Shown here piece after piece: positions 1-6,800 of a stretch of 7,594 nt of DNA. The stretch's first letter is position 1; each line of letters begins with the position of its first letter. The notes under the pieces are model-generated. The model had not been told where the DNA came from. It searched no databases and saw only the letters and a list, made by a program, of their open reading frames with translations. The position numbers and the translations under genes were made by a program. The DNA is from Anaerolineaceae bacterium UBA4781 (lineage in GTDB: Bacteria > Chloroflexota > Anaerolineae > Anaerolineales > Anaerolineaceae), in contig DHHD01000041.1 of NCBI GenBank assembly GCA_002403105.1, positions 1 to 7,594 of the forward strand. Reading direction: 5' to 3'.

Positions 1-191
1 TCACCATAATGCAGGTAGAGATTGATCTTATCGCCGTTGTGCGGATCGTGGTAAAGATGATCAATACGGCGGGTGTTGAACGTGCTTGCGCGGCGAATGA
101 TGCCATGCACTTCATAACCTTTTGAAAGGAGCAGTTCTGCAAGGTAAGAACCATCCTGCCCGGTAATTCCTGTAATTAATGCTTTTTTCAA
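1..191 (-). CDS. gmd: GDP-mannose 4,6-dehydratase, N-terminal fragment (cut by window edge)
   Basis: The visible 63 codons give the opening of a short-chain dehydrogenase/reductase with a Rossmann fold. The dinucleotide-binding glycines G8-x-x-G11-x-x-G14 lie in TGITGQDGSYLAE, followed by the NADP-contacting GIIRRAS segment (residues 30-36) and the HLYHDPH stretch typical of GMD. The family converts GDP-mannose to GDP-4-keto-6-deoxymannose in the cytosol, the precursor of GDP-fucose, GDP-rhamnose and GDP-perosamine used in surface glycans. I chose the TTG at 191-189 as start. GGAGG (202-198) lies six bases before it, and the protein then begins MKKALITG, as family members commonly do. The ATG at 197-195 abuts the GGAGG with no spacer, so it is unlikely to be used. 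The gene has its own promoter just upstream and runs in the same direction as clpC. About 80% of the protein lies outside the window, so the catalytic Ser/Thr-Tyr-Lys residues cannot be checked. Confidence 0.93.
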   Translation of the reverse strand, partial: MKKALITGITGQDGSYLAELLLSKGYEVHGIIRRASTFNTRRIDHLYHDPHNGDKINLYLHYG

Positions 192-197
192 GCGCAT

Positions 198-202
198 CCT
201 CC
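198..202 (-). promoter_or_regulatory. Shine-Dalgarno sequence that decides the gmd start
   Basis: On the minus strand this reads GGAGG. It touches the ATG at 197-195 directly but is six bases from the TTG at 191-189. Normal ribosome geometry therefore favours the TTG. Confidence 0.7.
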
Positions 203-207
203 AAATG

Positions 208-223
208 TTGGTTTAACAACCAA
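208..223. repeat. 16-bp palindrome over the gmd transcription start
   Basis: The plus strand reads TTGGTT-TAAC-AACCAA, a perfect 6-bp inverted repeat with a 4-base centre. It begins next to the -10 hexamer and covers the expected transcription start (about 217) and the untranslated leader. It could be an operator for a dimeric repressor or a small 5' hairpin in the mRNA. Nothing in the sequence decides between these, and it may also be chance. Confidence 0.5.
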
Positions 224-253
224 AGTATAGCCCAGCCAATCGCAGACTGTCAA
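224..253 (-). promoter_or_regulatory. sigma-70/SigA-type promoter for gmd
   Basis: The minus strand shows a perfect -35 TTGACA (253-248), an 18-base spacer and a -10 TATACT (229-224). Transcription would start near 217, leaving a leader of about 26 bases before the TTG start. The promoter lies within the 100-bp gap after clpC, so gmd can be transcribed independently. I see no strong terminator after clpC, so read-through from clpC is also possible. Confidence 0.72.
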
Positions 254-292
254 ACGAGCAAGCAGATGCAAAAGGTGATTGAACCCGGTCTA

Positions 293-2728
293 TTATGCCT
301 TAGCAAAGGATAAACTCTTGCCATCCTCGCCAAGGTCGATTTTCACCTTATCACCGGATTTATAGGTACCGGAAAGCAGATCGACGGAAAGTGGGCTTTC
401 GATATATTTCTGCAAGATGCGTTTCAATGGGCGAGCGCCAAAATTGGGATCAAAACCTTCTTTAGCGATCCACTCGCGCGCAGCTTTTGAAAGATGTACC
501 TGCAGCCCCTGTTCTTCCAAGCGCTCTTCAATTTCTTTCATTTGCAGGTCAACGATCTTCAACATTTGCTCTTCTGTTAATGGAGAGAAGATGATGATCT
601 CATCGATGCGGTTGAGAAATTCAGGGCGGAAAGTGCTTTTCAGCGCTTTTTCGATGTTTTCATGCGATAGCTTTTCTTCATCCGTACTTTCCGGCTGCAA
701 GAATCCCAGCGTACCGCCTTTACGGATGAATTCTGTTCCCAAGTTGGAGGTCATGATCAAAACCGTATTGCGGAAATCAACGATCCTGCCCTGACCATCA
801 GTCAAGCGACCATCATCCAATATTTGCAGCAGTGAATTCCACACTTCAGGATGGGCTTTCTCGATCTCATCGAACAGGATGACCCGGTACGGCCGGCGGC
901 GAACGGCTTCGGTAAGCTGCCCACCTTCTTCATAGCCTACATATCCGGGAGGGGCTCCGAAAAGTTTGGATACGGTATGCTGTTCACGATATTCGCTCAT
1001 ATCCAGGCGGATCAATGCATCTTCATCATCAAAAAGGAATTCCGCAAGGGCTTTTGCCAATTCCGTTTTTCCAACGCCGGAAGGACCGATAAAGATGAAT
1101 GAACCGACAGGACGTTTGGGATCTTTCAAACCGGAACGCGCACGCCGGATGGCATCTGCGATGGCAGCAATACCTACATCCTGGCCGATCACGCGTTCAT
1201 GCAATTTATCTTCCATGCGCAGCAAACGATCTGCTTCTGTTTGCAGGATTTGATTCACCGGAATACCCGTCCATTGGGCGACCACTTCTGCAATGTCGTT
1301 TTCATCAACGACTTCATCCAGTTTATGTTCACTTTCCCATTTATCGCGTTTGGCAGTGAACTCTGATTCCAGTTTCAAGCGTTCTGCTTTCTTGCGAGCA
1401 GCGGTTTCGTAATCCCGTTCCACACCAGCTTGCTCTTCCTCCGATTGGATCTTTTCGACTTTGGTCTTCAATTCTTTGAGATCGGAGGGCATGGAATATA
1501 ATGCCACACGCAATTTAGCGGCAGCTTCATCCATCAGGTCTATAGCTTTATCGGGTAGAAAACGATCGGTCACATAGCGGGCAGATAATTTGGCTGCGCT
1601 GACCAGTGCCTGATCTGTAATATGCACCTTGTGGTGTGCTTCATAACGGTCACGCAGACCTTTCAACATGGAAATGGTGTCTTCCACGGAAGGTTCATCA
1701 ACATATACAGGAGCAAACCGTCTTTCCAAGGCTGCGTCTTTTTCAATGTATTTTTGATACTCGTTCAGAGTTGTAGCACCCACGCACTGCAATTCCCCAC
1801 GCGAAAGGGCGGGTTTGAGCATGTTGGATGCATCCATGGCACCCTGTGCAGCACCGGCACCCACCACGGTATGCAGTTCATCAATGAAGAGGATGATCTC
1901 ACCGGCCGCACGCTGAATTTCTTCCAAAGAAGCTTTCAAGCGCTCCTCAAATTCACCGCGAAAACGCGAGCCGGCGATCATAGCTCCCAGATCTAAAGAG
2001 ATAACCTTTTTTCCCATCAGAATCTCCGGGACGTCATTGCTGGCGATCTTCTGTGCCAAGCCTTCCACAATGGCGGTTTTTCCTACACCCGCTTCACCGA
2101 TCAGTACCGGATTGTTTTTTGAGCGGCGTGAAAGCACCTGAATGACACGCAGGATCTCTTTATCACGACCAATCACCGGATCCAATTTATTTTCTACTGC
2201 TAATTTTGTAAGGTCGCGTGAATATTTTTCCAACGTGCGGTAGCGGGTCTCTGCTTTTCGATCAGTAACTTTTTGACCACCACGCAACTGGTTGATGGAA
2301 TCCAATACACGTTCTTTAGTCACGCCATTTTCTTTTAAAAGACGGGATGAAGGAGTATCTTTTTCTTCCACGATCGCCAAAAAAAGATGTTCTGTGGAAA
2401 TAAATTCATCATTCAAATTGGTAGCTTCTTGATTGGCTACTTCAATAATACGCTTAACACGCGGTGTGATGAATACCTGCCCGGTACCACCTCCAAAAAT
2501 ACTGGCTTTTGGGCTCTCCCGCAGCATCTGATCAAGCTTATCCTGTAATAGATTGGCATCCACAGCCATAACCTCCAGCAGTTGGCTGACCACACCCTGC
2601 TGTTGTTCAATCAGTGCCAAAAGAATATGTTCGGTATCTATCTGATTATGTCCGTAGCGTTGGATGATCTCGGCTGCTTTTTGGGCAGCTTCTTGAGCAC
2701 GCTCGGTAAATCGGTCAAATCGCATCAT
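293..2728 (-). CDS. clpC: ATP-dependent Clp protease unfoldase subunit ClpC
   Basis: An 811-residue Hsp100/AAA+ protein that unfolds substrates with ATP and threads them into ClpP in the cytosol. Order: Clp N-domain repeats (about 4-145); D1 with Walker A GEAGVGKT (211-218), pore loop SRFRG (254-258), Walker B LFIDE (280-284) and arginine finger region ERRF (335-338); a short middle domain (about 412-470) with a UVR-like ERDYETAARKKAERL; D2 with Walker A GPSGVGKT (548-555), pore loop GYVGYE (595-600), Walker B LFDE (618-621), sensor 1 TSNLG and sensor 2 GARPLKR (764-770). The short UVR middle domain, total length near 810 and an LGF tripeptide at 674-676, where ClpP docks, identify ClpC and exclude ClpB, which has a long coiled-coil middle domain, is about 860 residues long and lacks the docking loop. 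All ATPase motifs are intact. The first of two adjacent ATGs is chosen because AGGAG (2742-2738) lies nine bases before it. No clpP, mcsA, mcsB or ctsR is in view. Confidence 0.96.
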   Translation of the reverse strand: MMRFDRFTERAQEAAQKAAEIIQRYGHNQIDTEHILLALIEQQQGVVSQLLEVMAVDANLLQDKLDQMLRESPKASIFGGGTGQVFITPRVKRIIEVANQEATNLNDEFISTEHLFLAIVEEKDTPSSRLLKENGVTKERVLDSINQLRGGQKVTDRKAETRYRTLEKYSRDLTKLAVENKLDPVIGRDKEILRVIQVLSRRSKNNPVLIGEAGVGKTAIVEGLAQKIASNDVPEILMGKKVISLDLGAMIAGSRFRGEFEERLKASLEEIQRAAGEIILFIDELHTVVGAGAAQGAMDASNMLKPALSRGELQCVGATTLNEYQKYIEKDAALERRFAPVYVDEPSVEDTISMLKGLRDRYEAHHKVHITDQALVSAAKLSARYVTDRFLPDKAIDLMDEAAAKLRVALYSMPSDLKELKTKVEKIQSEEEQAGVERDYETAARKKAERLKLESEFTAKRDKWESEHKLDEVVDENDIAEVVAQWTGIPVNQILQTEADRLLRMEDKLHERVIGQDVGIAAIADAIRRARSGLKDPKRPVGSFIFIGPSGVGKTELAKALAEFLFDDEDALIRLDMSEYREQHTVSKLFGAPPGYVGYEEGGQLTEAVRRRPYRVILFDEIEKAHPEVWNSLLQILDDGRLTDGQGRIVDFRNTVLIMTSNLGTEFIRKGGTLGFLQPESTDEEKLSHENIEKALKSTFRPEFLNRIDEIIIFSPLTEEQMLKIVDLQMKEIEERLEEQGLQVHLSKAAREWIAKEGFDPNFGARPLKRILQKYIESPLSVDLLSGTYKSGDKVKIDLGEDGKSLSFAKA

Positions 2729-2840
2729 AGTACTTGTCTCCTATGTTAATCGGCATTATAACATTTGCTAATAGAATGATATACCCAAGCCATAAAAAGA
2801 TTATAAGAAAAATCTATTGATAAAATAAGAAGAATAATCT
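2729..2840. other. Divergent AT-rich intergenic region between clpC and the GNAT gene
   Basis: This 112-bp gap carries the clpC ribosome-binding site and extended -10 on the minus strand. Towards the GNAT gene I find only weak candidates, the best being TGATATACC (2777-2785) as a poor extended -10. I see neither a CIRCE element (TTAGCACTC-N9-GAGTGCTAA) nor a recognisable CtsR heptad repeat, the usual heat-shock operators of clp genes in Firmicutes. Confidence 0.6.
2755..2763 (-). promoter_or_regulatory. Extended -10 promoter for clpC
   Basis: The minus strand reads TG-T-TATAAT, a perfect -10 hexamer preceded by the TGn extension. At 17-18 bases upstream the -35 position holds only TATATC/GTATAT, so this would be an extended -10 promoter not needing a -35 box. 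Transcription would begin near 2748, leaving a leader of about 20 bases that contains the AGGAG ribosome-binding site. Confidence 0.65.
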
Positions 2841-3782
2841 ATGATCAAGAAGTCAATCCGCCCGCTAGCTATCTCAACCGATCTCAAGGAGATCGCCAAT
2901 TTGTTATTCGTTTGTTTTGCGGATGCGATGGATGAAGACGGCGAACGCTATATCGAATACCTGCGCCGGTTTTCACAAACACTATTATTTACAAAGATAG
3001 CACAAAGAAATCCTGAAAAGTATTCTCTGCCAGGGGAAGGATTCGTTTATAAAGACAAGGGAAAGCTGGTGGGAAATATCACCCTCTCGCGGATGAATTA
3101 TCAAGATGAGATGATCTATCTTATATCCAATGTTGCGGTTCTGCCGGAATATCGTGGAAAAGGGATTGCGAAAGAACTGACTCAAACCGCTTTGCAGTAC
3201 ATAGAATGTAAAGGGGTGAAGCAGGTATGGCTGCAGGTGAAACAGAAGAACCAGACAGCCATCGACCTATACAGGCAATTCGGTTTCCAATCCTTTATGG
3301 TGCGCACAACATGGATGAGAAAAACAACGAATATTTTTCTAAAGAAACCCGAAGAAATCTGCCTGCGTAAAAGGAAAAAAGACGAATGGGAAATTCAAAA
3401 AAAGCTTTTAGAAAGAACCTATCCGGCTGAATTGACCTCCGCTTACTGTTTTGAGATCGCGTCCATTCAACCAGTATTAAGAAACGTGATCAAAGATGTA
3501 TTGCGAAGCAGAATCACAACCCATTGGGCAGCGGAAATCGGTCAGAAAGTTGGATTTGCCAGTTATGAACTTTTCCCTGACCAAACCTATGTTAACCTAT
3601 GGATTGCAGCGCCTGAACCAATAGAAAAGAGATCCCTGAGCCTGCTGATTCCTGCTGTGCATGCTCGCATTGGAAAAGAAATCCGCGTAAATTATCCGGA
3701 AAAGGAATACGCTGATTGTTTCAGAGCGATCGGAATGCAGGAATTAAATACCCTTATCTGGAAACGGAAATATATTGTTTAA
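2841..3782 (+). CDS. GNAT-family N-acetyltransferase with a degenerate second GNAT-like half
   Basis: This 313-residue protein starts with a complete GNAT fold. Motif A is SNVAVLPEYRGKGIAKEL (96-112), with the acetyl-CoA pyrophosphate loop R105-G-K-G-I-A110. Motif B follows as N137 and Y144 in QKNQTAIDLYRQFGF (135-149). The enzyme should transfer an acetyl group from acetyl-CoA to an amine in the cytosol, but the acceptor cannot be read from the sequence. After a basic linker (about 168-190) the second half ends in NYPEKEYADCFRAIGMQELNTLIWKR, which follows the motif B-to-C-terminus pattern of GNATs but lacks an R/Q-x-x-G-x-G/A loop. The likeliest layout is a tandem GNAT with one active and one structural domain. 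The length is about twice that of a single-domain GNAT. The start ATG has only a weak AAGAAG-like ribosome site. The gene diverges from clpC and converges on the glycosyltransferase gene. It contains no membrane segment. Confidence 0.88.
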   Translation: MIKKSIRPLAISTDLKEIANLLFVCFADAMDEDGERYIEYLRRFSQTLLFTKIAQRNPEKYSLPGEGFVYKDKGKLVGNITLSRMNYQDEMIYLISNVAVLPEYRGKGIAKELTQTALQYIECKGVKQVWLQVKQKNQTAIDLYRQFGFQSFMVRTTWMRKTTNIFLKKPEEICLRKRKKDEWEIQKKLLERTYPAELTSAYCFEIASIQPVLRNVIKDVLRSRITTHWAAEIGQKVGFASYELFPDQTYVNLWIAAPEPIEKRSLSLLIPAVHARIGKEIRVNYPEKEYADCFRAIGMQELNTLIWKRKYIV

Positions 3783-3790
3783 TTTCCGAA

Positions 3791-3809
3791 CCAGATTAAA
3801 ACTATCTGG
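3791..3809. terminator. Weak terminator-like hairpin between convergent genes
   Basis: CCAGAT-TAAAACT-ATCTGG can form a 6-bp stem with a 7-base loop in the 30-bp gap between the two convergent stop codons. Its placement suits a shared bidirectional terminator. However, the stem is short and neither strand has a proper U-tract after it, so it may not terminate efficiently. Confidence 0.35.
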
Positions 3810-3812
3810 AAT

Positions 3813-6800
3813 TCATTCCCCAAAACTTATAATGCCAAGATATTTCAAAAGCATCTCTTTTTGAACTTCATTCAAGGTTTTAATATCCAGGATGTGTTCT
3901 CCCGAATATAAAGCACCACGCTCATCTGTGAAATTACCCCAACCCGCTGCTCTTAATAGTACCCAGGGCGAAATTCCCAGTTCTTCTGCTGCATCGTAAG
4001 CTGCATTGATAAAATCTTGATGTGTTTTCGCCTGCATTGATGCTAATTGAGATTCCTTTTCGAGGGTACGATCCAGCGTTGATGTCACCTCCACCGTTTC
4101 AACCTGTTCTGCAGCTACATTTTCTCCAATGTCATATCCATAGATCATATTGCTGGCGGCGTCGCTCACCCACATGGTTCCATCTTCTGCGAATTCAATA
4201 TCAACCGGCATGGTGATCGTTTCATCGAGCAAGCCACGGATATCCCAGGCTTGCAGCAAAATGCCAGATGCAGAATATTCAAGGATCAAAGAGCCTTCGG
4301 GATCCGTCACGAAAACATTGCCCTCGGAATTAACAGCAATGAAGGGTTTATTGTTGGTGGATTCGCCATACCAACCTTCCACATTCCAGCTTGTCAGAGG
4401 AGTTGAAGTATTGAGTTCCAGATCAGGGACGATCACCTGTACTCGCGTATTCCAGGTATCGGCAATATAGAGATTATTGTTATCGTCCAGGGCGATACCC
4501 ACCGGCTCGTTCAATTGGCCGAAATCTGATCCGCCGCTTCCAAGCTGGGCGACGAAGTTCCCTTCGTTATCGAAGACCAGGATACGTTTATTTCCAGTAT
4601 CGGCAAAATAGACTTTCCCATCCGCATCCACCGTAATGCCGCGCGGTCCCCAATACCCGAGCGAAGAATTATCGGTGGCGAAATAGCCCCACATCGAAAG
4701 GAACTGACCATCGGCAGTGAATTTTTGAATGCGGTGATTCCAGGTATCAGCGACATAGACGGTTCCATCCGGAGAAACGGCTACATCCCAGGGTTCGTAG
4801 AAGGTACCACCCTCTGCGCCAATGGTGGTATCTGCAACGCTTCCGTAACTCCCCCAAGCATCCAGGAGAACACCAGTAGTGGAAAAGTGTTTGATTTGAT
4901 TATTTTTGGAATCTGCCACATAAATGGAGCCATCGGATGCGATATCGATCCCACGCGGTTCATTGAGAACCTCATCCCCACCGATGAATTGGGTGGGGGA
5001 GATGATGGTGGTGATGGATGCGAATGCGCTGCCTGAGGGACTCTGCACCAAGGCATCTTCATCAATGAAATCCCATAACTCTTCAGCAATATCCTTGCGA
5101 ATATACATGCGCATTTTTTGACCGGGTGACCAGGTGGAAATATCCAAATAACCATTGTTGTTCAATTGCGCGTAAAGAGAATAATCGCGTGAATACCAGA
5201 TATCAAAGACTGCCTGGCGCATATCGGCAGATTTAAAGATGCTCACAATGCGGTCAAGGGTGAGACCAAAATAGTCTTGATTAGGCCACCACAGGCGGAA
5301 ATATTCAAAGGTGTAGTAATCTTTGCGTGTGATGGGTTCGACCTTGTCATAATTTGCCTGACCTGAGAGGATAATGGGCGCTGTTTGCAAGTCGCGGGTG
5401 GCATTTTCCATATATGCGATGCGATGAGGATAATTTCTGAAATACCACCAGAATGGATACAGCGAATCATTATCGTACGCGACCTGAATATCCAATCCGC
5501 CAGTAAGTTTGCGGGAAATCTTTTCGACCTGAGCCAGTATCTCTTTTGGGCCAGGCGCAGCATGCGCATAGACAAGATACTCTATGGCGTAGTCATCATT
5601 GACAAAAGAAGCGCGCAGGGATGATTGACAGGTGATACAGCCCAGCAGAATAAACAATGCCAGTACAAAAGTTTTGGATTTTACAACCTTTGGCCAACCT
5701 TTTAAATAAAAGCGATGCAGGCTTATCAAGCTTACCAATGCAATCAAGCGAAAAAGGAAAGCATACGTTTGCTGGAGCTGTTCTTGCGTTTTACCCTGGA
5801 AGGGTGAGGTGTTCCCCAACAGTGAAATACAAAGTGCACAGAAATCGACGACAATGAACAAGCTAAGCAAGATCCCGATCCATTTTTCACGGGTCGTCTT
5901 TTCTTTCCACTGAATGGAATCTGCATATTCTCCGAGTGTTTTTCCAGCAAGAAACAGGAAGGGGATCGTGATGTGCACAGTTAACCAGGGCATCTTCTCA
6001 CCAGCAATGGTAAAGGCGATCAGACTGGCGATACCTAAAAATAGAAACAGGGTGGTGGTGGATAAAGTATTTTTCAGAGGAACTATTTCATCGTTCTCCG
6101 ATGAATTTTCTGCATTAGAAGCAGGTTCCGATCCTTCAATATCATGAGAGAATCTCTTTCTAACGATCGCGAGAATGACAGCCAGCAGAGAACCAGCCAA
6201 TCCCAAGAATTCATAAAATGGCATTTGTAGGAGTGCATAGTAATACATGGGTTGATTGCCACGATTTACATCCTGCTGAGCCAACCAATAACCCAAAGAA
6301 CCCACCGTGCCGGTTAGTGCACCCTGCATATTGGTTAAAAATGTTGTGTAGAAGATGAAGAAAAGAAAATAGAAAAGGCTGGCTGCTTTCCACCAAAAAT
6401 CTCGCTTCCAGGTGAAACCCAGAATGATAGAAATAGATGCAAGATAAACGATATAGATAAAATCAAGCAGGTTGCTGGCAGCGCTTGAATATGCGATGGG
6501 ATCATATCCACAGAACTTAACCGGGAAAGCTGCAAGCAGCGGCAAAACAAGGGTTGTAATAAGAATGAAAATACTAAAAGCCGGTGAAGCAGAAAGCAGG
6601 TCCCAATGCAGAGATCTTTTAATATAGAGAATAGCCAATATTCCGATCAGCAGTGGAATCAAACCAGGTAGTATGGTTTTCACAGATTCGAAGATGTAAT
6701 AAGCCTGCAATCTGAAAGTTTGAGATTCCGTGCTTTGCAGGAGAAGTGCATTTGTATCTATGATGCTCAAATCGGTTTGGCGGAATATTAAAATTGAACC

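Noticed and set aside
254..292. Intrinsic terminator after clpC
   Set aside because: No GC-rich stem followed by a T-run exists on the minus strand. GCAGATGC forms only a 3-bp stem.
417..1996. Several plus-strand open frames of 83-125 codons opposite clpC
   Set aside because: They lie wholly antisense to a strongly supported gene, encode Cys/Ser/Arg-rich sequences without recognisable domains, and lack ribosome-binding sites of note. They are shadows of clpC codon structure.
293..2728. Annotation of the Hsp100 gene as clpB
   Set aside because: The middle domain is short and UVR-like, the length is 811 residues, and the ClpP-docking LGF loop is present. ClpB has a long coiled-coil middle domain and no such loop.
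2765..2796. TTGCTA ... CATAAA as a forward promoter for the GNAT gene
   Set aside because: The spacing is 20 bases and both hexamers are poor, so it is not a credible sigma-70 promoter.
4125..4988. The propeller as a separate secreted protein or tandem DNA repeat array
   Set aside because: The frame is continuous with the membrane region, with no start signal or stop between them, and the six repeats diverge at the DNA level. The repetition is at protein level only.
4022..6550. Open frames of 61-124 codons on both strands inside the glycosyltransferase gene
   Set aside because: All overlap the long coding frame out of phase or antisense, and none shows a domain or independent start signals.
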